Made by a program: the position numbers and the translations under genes | DNA from: Streptomyces hundungensis | GTDB lineage: Bacteria > Actinomycetota > Actinomycetes > Streptomycetales > Streptomycetaceae | NCBI RefSeq assembly: GCF_003627815.1 | Contig: NZ_CP032698.1 | Location: forward strand, 6,262,001 to 6,326,000 | Direction: 5' to 3' | DNA: 64,000 bases | In this document: positions 20,525-27,397 of the stretch, one piece after another | How the letters are laid out: every line of letters begins with the position of its first letter | Position numbering within the stretch: position 1 is the stretch's first letter | The notes under the pieces: generated by a model | Databases searched by the model: none | The model's input: only the letters and a program-made list of their open reading frames with translations | What the model was told of the DNA's origin: nothing

Positions 20525-21160
20525 CCAGCCCCCTTGCCCACCCGCCCACCCGTGCAGCGGGTTGGACGGTTCGGCCCCCGGGGCTCCGCCCCAGACCCCG
20601 AGCCCCTTTGCCCACCCACCCGCCCGTAGGCGCAGGGTTGGAGGGTTCCGGGCCCCTGGGGCTGCGCCCCAGACCCCGGGCGGGGGCTCCGCCCCCTGCA
20701 CCCCCGTTCGCGCCTGAACGGCGCTCGTCCTCAATCGCCGGACGGGCTGGGGTGCTGGCCAGCACCGAGTAGTTAGGGGCGCGGGGAACTGCGCGAGACG
20801 CGGGCACGGTCCGCAGGTGAAGGCCCTGGGGCTCCGCCCCAGACCCCGTTCGCGCCTGAAGGGCGCTCGTCCTCAATCGCCGGACAGGCTGAGGTGCGGG
20901 CCAGCACCGGTGCCGCTCAGGGGCGCGGGGAACTGCGCGAGACGCGGGCACGGTCCGCAGGCGAAAGCGGGCTCAGGGGCGCGGGGAACTGCGCGAGACG
21001 CGGCCGCGGTCCGCAGGCAAAAGGGGGTTAGGGGCGCGGGGAACTGCGCGATCAGCCCAGCACGGTCCGCAGGCGAAAAGTAGCCCCTCCGGCGGTTGAG
21101 GAGCGGGGGCCGGGGGGCAGCGCCCCCAGTGCGGGGGGGGGCGGGGGCGGAGCCTCCGAA
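20525..21160. repeat. Mosaic intergenic repeat array (first large copy)
   Basis: The 694 bases between the flavoprotein gene and the DNA-binding protein gene hold no gene. They contain four kinds of short module. A, containing CTGGGGCTCCGCCCCAGACC (a 7-base-pair hairpin), occurs at about 20579, 20655 and 20825. B, containing CGCTCGTCCTCAATCGCCGG, is at 20709-20749 and 20851-20892. C, AGGGGCGCGGGGAACTGCGC, is at 20775, 20919, 20975 and 21030. D, related to CCCACCCGCCCGTGCAGCGG, is near 20540 and 20610. Degraded B and A pieces end the block at about 21090-21150. Similar arrays are at 32.7-33.2 and 57.1-57.7 kb. The function is unknown. Confidence 0.85.
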
Positions 21161-21207
21161 AGGCCACCCCGGTACCGACCGCCCCCGCGAGATGGCACGC
21201 TTGGACC

Positions 21208-21573
21208 GTGACCGAGATTGACGCAAAGATTGATGCTCTCGTCCCCGCCTGGCTCTACCTGCCCGACATCGCGGAGATGCTGGACGTGGAGGTGACCCGG
21301 GTACGGCAGCTGGTCAAGGAGGGCCAGCTCATCGCCGTACGACGCGGTGAGAACAGGGCACTCCAGGTGCCGGCCGCCTTCATCGACACCGACAAGGTGG
21401 TGAAGGGCCTGGTGGGAACGCTGACGCTCCTGAGGGACGACGGCTTCTCCGACGAGGAGATGCTGGAGTGGCTCTTCACCCCCGACCCGAGCCTGCCCGG
21501 CACCCCCGCCGAGGCCCTCAGTGAGAATCGCGGCACGGAGGTGAAGCGCCGCGCCCAGGCGCTCGCCCTCTGA
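21208..21573 (+). CDS. Rv2175c-family DNA-binding protein
   Basis: A 121-residue protein with a winged-helix type helix-turn-helix near the N-terminus ([33 protein letters not shown]). This is followed by a second small domain with [33 protein letters not shown]. Known from the family: Rv2175c of Mycobacterium tuberculosis binds DNA and is phosphorylated by the Ser/Thr kinase PknL, which abolishes binding. A Ser/Thr kinase gene lies 4.4 kb away, but a link is only inference. The GTG at 21208 follows the repeat array. Confidence 0.85.
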   Translation: MTEIDAKIDALVPAWLYLPDIAEMLDVEVTRVRQLVKEGQLIAVRRGENRALQVPAAFIDTDKVVKGLVGTLTLLRDDGFSDEEMLEWLFTPDPSLPGTPAEALSENRGTEVKRRAQALAL

Positions 21574-21688
21574 GCCGAACGTCGAAAGAGCCCACCCGAC
21601 CGTGCCACGACGGCGCGGTGTACGGTCCGGTCCACCCGGCCCGTACACCGCGCGGCCCGGCCGAAGACGAACCGACGGGGGACCTTCC

Positions 21689-22339
21689 ATGCCCACGGCC
21701 CGTGAGCAGCTCGCCGACGCCCGGCTCTATCTGTGCACCGACGCGCGCAAGCGCCAGGGCGACCTGCCCGCGTTCCTGGACGCCGTCCTGACGTCGGGCG
21801 TGGACATCGTGCAGCTGCGCGACAAGGGCATGGAGGCCGCCGAGGAGCTGGAGCACCTGGCCGTGCTCGCGGACGCCTGCCGGCGCCACGGCAAGCTCCT
21901 CGCCGTCAACGACCGGGCCGACGTGGCGCACGCCATCGGCGCCGATGTGCTGCACCTGGGCCAGGGTGACCTGCCGGTCCCCGCCGCCCGCGCCATCCTG
22001 GGCCCGGACGTGCTGATCGGCCGCTCCACCCACGCGCCGACGGAGGCCGCCGCGGCCGCCGTCGAGCCCGGCGTCGACTACTTCTGCACCGGCCCCTGCT
22101 GGCCCACCCCCACCAAGCCGGGCCGGTACGCGCCGGGCCTGGACCTGGTGCGCCACACCGCCGCGCTCGCCACCGACCGGCCCTGGTTCGCGATCGGCGG
22201 GATCGACGCGGGCAACCTGGACGAGGTCCTGGACGCCGGCGCGGACCGCGTCGTCGTCGTACGGGCGATCACCGAGGCCGACGACCCGGCCGCGGCCGCC
22301 GCCGACCTCGCCCAGCGGGTCCGCGAGCGGCTCGGCTAG
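21689..22339 (+). CDS. thiE: Thiamine-phosphate synthase
   Basis: Joins the thiazole and pyrimidine phosphates to form thiamine phosphate. A 216-residue TIM barrel with [50 protein letters not shown] and [28 protein letters not shown], all expected for ThiE. The ATG at 21689 is chosen over an upstream in-frame start at 21602, which lacks family sequence. It is transcribed away from thiO-thiS-thiG, and I see no TPP riboswitch in front of it. It is therefore either unregulated or controlled differently from that operon. Confidence 0.95.
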   Translation: MPTAREQLADARLYLCTDARKRQGDLPAFLDAVLTSGVDIVQLRDKGMEAAEELEHLAVLADACRRHGKLLAVNDRADVAHAIGADVLHLGQGDLPVPAARAILGPDVLIGRSTHAPTEAAAAAVEPGVDYFCTGPCWPTPTKPGRYAPGLDLVRHTAALATDRPWFAIGGIDAGNLDEVLDAGADRVVVVRAITEADDPAAAAADLAQRVRERLG

Positions 22340-22370
22340 TCCCGGGTCGGGCGCGGGTCCCGCTGTCCGA

Positions 22371-22444
22371 GGGGTGGACAGAAGTCCGGCAATCGAGACA
22401 ATCCACCCCGTTTGCTTGGGGTGCCGACGCCCCGTGGCTAACCT
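22371..22444 (+). promoter_or_regulatory. metF upstream region: overlapping hairpins and a leaderless-type promoter
   Basis: GGGGTGGA (22371-22378) can pair with TCCACCCC (22402-22409). The same CACCCC can instead pair with GGGGTG (22418-22423), so the two stems exclude each other. TTGGGG at 22416-22421 and TAACCT at 22439-22444 are spaced 17 bases apart. The latter ends six bases before the metF ATG, predicting a leaderless mRNA. If that promoter is used, the hairpins lie in DNA upstream rather than in the transcript. If a more distal promoter is used, they form a leader. Confidence 0.4.
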
Positions 22445-22450
22445 GCCAGT

Positions 22451-23368
22451 ATGGCCCTTGGCACTGCTTCCACCAGGACTGATCGCGCACGAACCGTGCG
22501 CGACATGCTCGCGACCGGCGAGACCACGTACTCCTTCGAGTTCTACGCCCCCAAGACCGAGAAGGGCGAACGGAACCTCTGGAACGCGCTGCGCCGGGTC
22601 GAAGCGGTCGCCCCCGACTTCGTCTCCGTGACGTACGGCGCCGGCGGCACCACCCGTACCGGCACCGTCGAGGCCACCCAGCAGATCACCGAGGACACCA
22701 CCCTCACCCCGGTCGCCCACCTCACCGCCGTCGGGCACTCGGTCGCCGAACTGCGCCACACGGTGGGCCAGTACGCCGATGCCGGGATCCGCAACATCCT
22801 CGCGGTGCGCGGCGACCCGAAGGGCGACCCGATGGGGGAGTGGGTCAAGCACCCCCAGGGCGTGACCTACGCGGCCGAACTGGTCTCGCTCATCCGGGAG
22901 TCGGGCGACTTCTGCGTGGGCGTCGCGGCCTTCCCCGAGATGCATCCCCGCTCCACCGACTGGGATTCCGACATCCGGAACTTCGTGGACAAGTGCCGCG
23001 CGGGCGCCGATTACGCCATCACGCAGATGTTCTTCGAGCCCGAGAACTATTTGCGGCTGCGCGACCGGGTCGCGGCGGCCGGCTGCGAAACCCCCATCAT
23101 CCCCGAGGTCATGCCCGTGACCAGCGTGAAGCAGTTGGAGCGCCTGCCCCAACTCAGCACCGCGGTCTTCCCGGAGGAGCTTCGGGCCAGGATGCTTGCG
23201 GTCAAGGACGATCCGGCCGCTGTACGCTCCATTGGCATCGAGTTCGCCACCGAGTTCTGCTCACGGCTGCTCGCCGATGGCGTTCCCGGGTTGCACTTCA
23301 TTACCCTCAACAACTCCACGGCGACGCTCGAAATCTACGAGAATCTCGGTCTGCACCAGCAGGCGTAG
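22451..23368 (+). CDS. metF: 5,10-methylenetetrahydrofolate reductase
   Basis: Reduces methylenetetrahydrofolate to the methyl donor for methionine synthesis. A 305-residue FAD TIM barrel. It has [20 protein letters not shown] with the catalytic Glu, [40 protein letters not shown] and the CxxQMFF-like [15 protein letters not shown], then [11 protein letters not shown] near the end. The ATG at 22451 has no ribosome site, and TAACCT lies six bases upstream. It is followed 62 bases later by a membrane protein gene in the same direction. Confidence 0.96.
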   Translation: MALGTASTRTDRARTVRDMLATGETTYSFEFYAPKTEKGERNLWNALRRVEAVAPDFVSVTYGAGGTTRTGTVEATQQITEDTTLTPVAHLTAVGHSVAELRHTVGQYADAGIRNILAVRGDPKGDPMGEWVKHPQGVTYAAELVSLIRESGDFCVGVAAFPEMHPRSTDWDSDIRNFVDKCRAGADYAITQMFFEPENYLRLRDRVAAAGCETPIIPEVMPVTSVKQLERLPQLSTAVFPEELRARMLAVKDDPAAVRSIGIEFATEFCSRLLADGVPGLHFITLNNSTATLEIYENLGLHQQA

Positions 23369-23430
23369 CCGGAGACCGGTACCCGGGTCAGGGGACAGCT
23401 GTACCCGGGACAGGAGAATGAGGGGCGTAC

Positions 23431-24276
23431 ATGGGCTGGACGGTCCTCTACATCGCGTTCGGAGTCGTCGCACTGTGGCTGCTCGGCGAAGTGCTGTTGC
23501 AGTACAAGGCGCGACTGCGCTGGAGGCTGCTGGCCTTCACCGGATTCCTCGGTGTGGTCCTCGGCGTCCTCATCCCGTCCGTCCTCGTGATCATCGTGGG
23601 TGCGATCGCCTTCGCGGTCGGCCAGGTGTATGTCACCCTCTCCTTCCGGCGCGGCTTCTCCACCGGCTGGGCGCTGGGCGGCAGGCCCGGCGCGAGCCGC
23701 CGCCGCAAGGCGGGCCGCAGGGGCGCCGCCGCGCCGGAGCCGGTCCTGGAAGTCTCCGACCTCCAGTACGGGGAGCCCGCCGAGGCCGACCCCTTCGACC
23801 CCAACGGGTCCGCGGCACCGGCCGATTCGGTCTACGAGCCGCTGCCGATGCCCGACGAGACCGGCCAGTACGGCATCTACCGCCCCGCCCAGCAGAGCGA
23901 GGGCGAGGGCCCCGCCCAGTACGGCGCGTACGACCCGCACCAGCCCTACGCCGACCCCTACGCCCCGCCGTACGACGAGACGGGCACGGGACAGCAGCAG
24001 TACGCCGCCTACTCGGATCCGTACATCGGCAACGGGGGCCAGGCGTACGGCACCTACAGCGCCTACGACAGCTTCGGCGGCCAGCACTCCTATCCCGATC
24101 CGCTCGCCGCGCAGTACGGCACGGACACCCCGCCCGGAGGTGTCTGGGTGCCCCAGCAGCGCGACGGTGAGTACGCCCCTTATGAGCAGCAGCAGGCCCA
24201 GCCGCCCTACGACCCGAACCACCCGAACCACACAGACCTGCCGCACCACCCCGAGCAGCAGCCCTACCGCTACTGA
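23431..24276 (+). CDS. Membrane protein with a long Tyr/Gln/Pro-rich tail
   Basis: A 281-residue protein I cannot assign to a named family. Two hydrophobic stretches at about residues 3-20 and 32-64 form a small N-terminal membrane domain. An Arg/Lys-rich segment (RRRKAGRRG) follows near residue 92. The last 170 residues are low-complexity and acidic, with many Tyr in contexts such as QYGAYDPH, YADPYAPPYDE and QQQYAAYSDPY. The tail is probably disordered and cytoplasmic and offers many possible phosphorylation sites. A ribosome site AGGAGAATGAGGGG precedes the ATG. It lies after metF and converges on the CrtI-like gene. Confidence 0.8.
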   Translation: MGWTVLYIAFGVVALWLLGEVLLQYKARLRWRLLAFTGFLGVVLGVLIPSVLVIIVGAIAFAVGQVYVTLSFRRGFSTGWALGGRPGASRRRKAGRRGAAAPEPVLEVSDLQYGEPAEADPFDPNGSAAPADSVYEPLPMPDETGQYGIYRPAQQSEGEGPAQYGAYDPHQPYADPYAPPYDETGTGQQQYAAYSDPYIGNGGQAYGTYSAYDSFGGQHSYPDPLAAQYGTDTPPGGVWVPQQRDGEYAPYEQQQAQPPYDPNHPNHTDLPHHPEQQPYRY

Positions 24277-24306
24277 CGCGCCGCTGTCGACGGGCCCGGG
24301 CCGGGC

Positions 24307-25818
24307 TCACTGCGAGCCGCGGAAGTCGTCCCCCTCCACGATCAGACCGGCCACCAGCGCGCCCGACATCCCGGCGTGCGCGAGCCCGCCCCCGGGGTGC
24401 GCCCAGCCGCCCGCCGTGTAGAGCCCCGGCAGCGCCGTCGTGTTCGCCGGGTGCAGGAACGCGGCTCCGGCCCCGGCGAGGGAGGGCGCGGGCACTGAAC
24501 CGCCCTCGGCGCCGGTCGCCCGCGCGAGATCGACCGGGGTGCGCGTCTCGTGCCACAGCAGCCGCTCCCGAAGGTCGGGCACGGCCGGCTCGGCGGCCGC
24601 GATCAGCTCCTCCGTGTACCGCAGGACAAGGCGCTCGTCCGTCCAGTCCACCGGGCCGTGCGGGGCGACCGTCGCCGTCAGCGTCACCGCCTCGTGGTCC
24701 TCGTCCGGGCGCACCGCCGGGTCGTCGGGGCGCAGCACCGTGACCGTGGGCCGTTCGGTGCCCGGGCCCGCGAAGGCCGTGCGGGCCTCGGCGGCGGCGT
24801 CCGGGGAGTGCACCACCGTGCGGTGCGCGGCGGTCGAGGGGCGCCCACCGCGCAGCGCGAGCAGCACGGTGAAGCGGCTCGGCCCGAGCGCGGCCGCGGG
24901 CCGCACCCGGTCCGCACCCCACAACTCCCGCTCCACAAGCATCCGTTGGAGGCCGCGCGGATCCGCGCCGCACACCACGTGGTCCGCCTCGATGACGGCG
25001 CCGTCGGCCAGCTCGACACCGGCGGCCCGGCCGTCCTTCTCGCGGACCAGCCGCACATCGGCGCCGAAGACGAACTCCACCTTCCTGGCCAGGCAGCGCT
25101 CGTACACCGCCCGCGCCAACTCCCGCATGCCGCCGCGCACATACCAGCTGCCGAAGGTCTGCTCCATGTACGGCAGCACGGCCGCGGAGGCGGGGGCCGT
25201 GCTCGGGTCCAGGCCGTACTCCAGGGCGTAGCTCTCCAGGAGCGCGCCGAGCCGGCCGCCGCCCAGCTCCCACGCGGCGACCTCGCCGAGCGTGGCCGCC
25301 TGGCGGGGCGCGCGCAGCAGCCGGCGCTGCTTGAGCGCGGGGTAGGGCTCGCGGGCCAGCACCTCCCAGTTGGGCCACAGCGGCTCCTCGAGGAGCGGCC
25401 TGCGGGTGCGGTCCCAGGCCTCGCGGGCCCGGACCAGGAAGGCCCCCCAGCGCTCGCCCGCCCCCGCGCCCAGGGCGTCGTCCAGCGCGGACATCACGCC
25501 CGCGCGCGAGGCGTTGGGCAGCGCGACCTCGGTGCCGTCGGCGAACACATGGCGCACGGCCGGATCCACCGGGGCCGGCTCCACGACGCTCTCCAGCGGC
25601 TCCTTGCCGGTCTTCACGAACAGGTCGCGGTAGACGGCGGGCAGCCGCAGCAGACCGGGGCCGGTGTCGAAGACGAACCCGTCCCGCTCGAACCGTCCCA
25701 GAGCGCCGCCGTAGGTCGCCGAGCGCTCGTACACCGTCACCCGGTGGCCTGCTACGGCCAGCCGGGCGGCAGCCGCCATGGCGCCCATGCCGGCGCCGAT
25801 CACCACAATCCGTGCCAT
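24307..25818 (-). CDS. FAD-dependent oxidoreductase, phytoene desaturase (CrtI) family
   Basis: A 503-residue flavoprotein. The N-terminal FAD motif ARIVVIGAGMGAMAAAARLAVAGH is followed by VYERSATYGGALGRFERDGFVFDTGP, the hallmark of the CrtI/CrtN group. The C-terminal ALPGLYTAGGWAHPGGGLAHAGMSGALVAG is the matching FAD site. There are no neighbouring carotenoid genes (no crtB or crtE), so a role in carotenoid synthesis should not be assumed; it may act on another polyprenoid or hydrophobic substrate. The ATG at 25818 is preceded by TAAAGT seven bases upstream and no ribosome site, so the mRNA is likely leaderless. Confidence 0.85.
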   Translation of the reverse strand: MARIVVIGAGMGAMAAAARLAVAGHRVTVYERSATYGGALGRFERDGFVFDTGPGLLRLPAVYRDLFVKTGKEPLESVVEPAPVDPAVRHVFADGTEVALPNASRAGVMSALDDALGAGAGERWGAFLVRAREAWDRTRRPLLEEPLWPNWEVLAREPYPALKQRRLLRAPRQAATLGEVAAWELGGGRLGALLESYALEYGLDPSTAPASAAVLPYMEQTFGSWYVRGGMRELARAVYERCLARKVEFVFGADVRLVREKDGRAAGVELADGAVIEADHVVCGADPRGLQRMLVERELWGADRVRPAAALGPSRFTVLLALRGGRPSTAAHRTVVHSPDAAAEARTAFAGPGTERPTVTVLRPDDPAVRPDEDHEAVTLTATVAPHGPVDWTDERLVLRYTEELIAAAEPAVPDLRERLLWHETRTPVDLARATGAEGGSVPAPSLAGAGAAFLHPANTTALPGLYTAGGWAHPGGGLAHAGMSGALVAGLIVEGDDFRGSQ

Positions 25819-25825
25819 GCCGGCG

Positions 25826-25831
25826 ACTTTA
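25826..25831 (-). promoter_or_regulatory. -10 box of the CrtI-like gene
   Basis: TAAAGT on the minus strand ends seven bases before the ATG at 25818. GTGAGC, 16 bases further upstream, could be its -35 box. It overlaps the stop-codon region of the DUF4126 gene, which is transcribed in the same direction. Confidence 0.5.
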
Positions 25832-25849
25832 TCCGCCGCCACTGACAGC

Positions 25850-26467
25850 TCACTCCGGAGGCCGGACGACCCCCGCCGCGGCCAGCCGCTTCTCCTCCCG
25901 GCGCTGCGCCCTGCGCCGCCGAAACCGGCGGATCTTCCGCCACAGCACGACCAGTATCACGACGCCCAGGAGCAGCAGGACGCCCGCGATCACGGCCGCC
26001 GCGAGCGGATGGAAGATCGCGAAACTGATGATCCCGGCGACCCCGAGGTCCTCCGCCGTGCTCAGCGCGATGTTGCTGAACGGCTCGGGCGAGGTGTTCA
26101 CCGCCATCCGCGTCCCGGCTTTGACCAGATGGCTCAGCAGCGCCGTCGAACCGCCCACCGCGCCGGCCGCGAGATCGGGCAGCGAACCGTTCTGCCCGGC
26201 GAGCAGCGCGCCGACGACCGCGCCCGCGATCGGCCGGATCACCGTGTGCACGGAGTCCCAGACCGAGTCCACGTACGGGATCTTGTCCGCGACCGCCTCA
26301 CAGAGGAAGAGAACGCCGGCCACGATCAGCACATCGGGCCGCTGGAGCGCCTCGGGCACCTCGTCGGTGAGTCCGGTGGCGCCGAAGATGCCGAGCAGCA
26401 GGACCACCGCGTACGCGTTGATTCCGCTCGCCCAGCCGCTGGTGAACACGAGGGGGAGTACGGACAC
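25850..26467 (-). CDS. DUF4126 membrane protein
   Basis: A 205-residue integral membrane protein of the DUF4126 family. It has the conserved start LVFTSGWASGINAYAVVLLLGIFG, then CEAVADKIPYVDSVWDSVHTVIRPIAGAVVGALL, and about five hydrophobic helices. A basic tail (WRKIRRFRRRRAQRREEKR) should face the cytoplasm. The GTG at 26467 is favoured over a start at 26602 because family sequence begins there and a TACGAT hexamer lies seven bases before it. The biochemical function of the family is not known. Confidence 0.85.
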   Translation of the reverse strand: MSVLPLVFTSGWASGINAYAVVLLLGIFGATGLTDEVPEALQRPDVLIVAGVLFLCEAVADKIPYVDSVWDSVHTVIRPIAGAVVGALLAGQNGSLPDLAAGAVGGSTALLSHLVKAGTRMAVNTSPEPFSNIALSTAEDLGVAGIISFAIFHPLAAAVIAGVLLLLGVVILVVLWRKIRRFRRRRAQRREEKRLAAAGVVRPPE

Positions 26468-26474
26468 GGACGTG

Positions 26475-26480
26475 ATCGTA
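26475..26480 (-). promoter_or_regulatory. -10 box of the DUF4126 gene
   Basis: TACGAT on the minus strand ends seven bases before the GTG at 26467 and predicts a leaderless transcript. It supports the shorter start for this gene. Confidence 0.45.
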
Positions 26481-26522
26481 GTCAGTCGCGCGGGGCCGGG
26501 TCCGGGGTTGTGCGCGGACCTC

Positions 26523-26538
26523 TGAGTATCCGTACCTA
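26523..26538. promoter_or_regulatory. Weak MacR-like inverted repeat upstream of the DUF4126 gene
   Basis: TGAGTATCCGTACCTA agrees with 11 of the 14 defined bases of the published MacR operator (TGAGTAC, two bases, GTACTCA). A second related copy, TGAGTACCCGCACGGA, starts 26 bases later at 26549. The pair is 56 bases upstream of the DUF4126 start. The MacS/MacR genes are in this window. The remaining part of 26468-26706 holds no gene that I can support. Confidence 0.3.
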
Positions 26539-26706
26539 GAGGGCGAGATGAGTACCCGCACGGATGGGCTCCCACCTGCGCAGAAGGGAAGGTGGAGGCC
26601 ACGGAAGGGGCGCGGCGCCGGCACCGCCGACACGGGGCGGCGGAACCGGCGCGGCTCCCCGGACGTGACGGGGGTGGGGGAGACCCGGGGGGACGTACGG
26701 GGGAAG

Positions 26707-26754
26707 CGCCGGGCCGGTGTGGTTCAAGGGGGATTGAACCGCACCGGCCCGGCG
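26707..26754 (-). terminator. Long terminator hairpin after the TetR gene
   Basis: The arms at 26707-26727 and 26734-26754 pair over 21 positions with a single G-U (outer part CGCCGGGCCGGTG, inner part GGTTCAA). The loop is six bases. It begins 24 bases after the TetR stop codon on the minus strand. Confidence 0.8.
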
Positions 26755-26777
26755 TCCGCGCGTTGCGGGGCGTTCGG

Positions 26778-27386
26778 CTAGCGCCCGCCGACCCGGCCGT
26801 GCAGCAGCCGGGAGAGCGCCGCGTGGACGTCGTCCAGGGAGCGCTCGCTCTGGAAGGCCTGCCAGTCGAGCGCGGCCACCAGGACCATGCCGACCAGGGC
26901 CGCCGCCGTGAGCGGGATGTCGATCTCCTCGCTCAGCTCGCCCTCGGCGACCGCGTCCCGAAGGACCGTCTCCACCACGGCCACCGCCTCGCGGCGCACC
27001 ACCAGGAGCGTCGACTGCCAGGCCCGGTTGGTGCGCCACAGCTCGGCGACGTAGAGCTGGGTGAAGGCCGGGTAGCGGTGGATGAAGCCCAGGCCGGCCC
27101 GGATCATCGCGTCCAGGGCCTCGACCTTGGTGCCGCCCCGCTCGTCGGTCTCGTCCGCGGCCGCCTGCAAGGACGCGGTCAGCAGACCCACGCCGTGGCG
27201 CAGCAGCTCCTCGAAGAGCTCGGTCTTGCTCTTGAAGTTGTAGTAGACCGTGCCCTTGGCGACGCCGGCCCGCTCGGCGATCTCGTCGACGGTGGTGGCC
27301 GAGAAGCCCTGCTCGGCGATGAGCGTCACGGCGGCTTCGTACAGCTTCTGCCGGGTCGCCTGCCGTCTGGTGCTGCTGCTGTCCAT
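26778..27386 (-). CDS. TetR-family transcriptional regulator
   Basis: A 202-residue repressor-type regulator. The TetR helix-turn-helix is clear at residues 9-55 (ATRQKLYEAAVTLIAEQGFSATTVDEIAERAGVAKGTVYYNFKSKTELFEELL). The C-terminal 140 residues form the ligand-binding part. The ATG at 27386 lies 11 bases after the YhgE-like stop codon, so the gene is the last of a three-gene unit. It probably controls that unit through the palindrome at 30314-30327. The long hairpin at 26707-26754 ends the transcript. The inducer is unknown. Confidence 0.92.
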   Translation of the reverse strand: MDSSSTRRQATRQKLYEAAVTLIAEQGFSATTVDEIAERAGVAKGTVYYNFKSKTELFEELLRHGVGLLTASLQAAADETDERGGTKVEALDAMIRAGLGFIHRYPAFTQLYVAELWRTNRAWQSTLLVVRREAVAVVETVLRDAVAEGELSEEIDIPLTAAALVGMVLVAALDWQAFQSERSLDDVHAALSRLLHGRVGGR

Positions 27387-27397
27387 GGCGTCGATTC

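Noticed and set aside
20919..21050. Tandem C modules as a possible CRISPR array
   Set aside because: Units are only 55-56 bases apart, the intervening sequence is itself partly repeated, the same intervals recur at other loci, and no cas genes are present.
21574..21688. Possible TPP riboswitch before thiE
   Set aside because: The CTGAGA and CTGATC-type core seen before thiO is absent here.
24307..25818. Part of a carotenoid cluster
   Set aside because: Only a CrtI-like oxidoreductase is present; no crtB, crtE or crtY lies nearby, so a carotenoid role is not supported.
26548..26781. A 77-codon plus-strand frame with a ribosome-site-like GGGCGAG
   Set aside because: It runs through the TetR terminator hairpin, is Arg/Gly-rich without family features, and its upstream bases are better explained as regulatory repeats.
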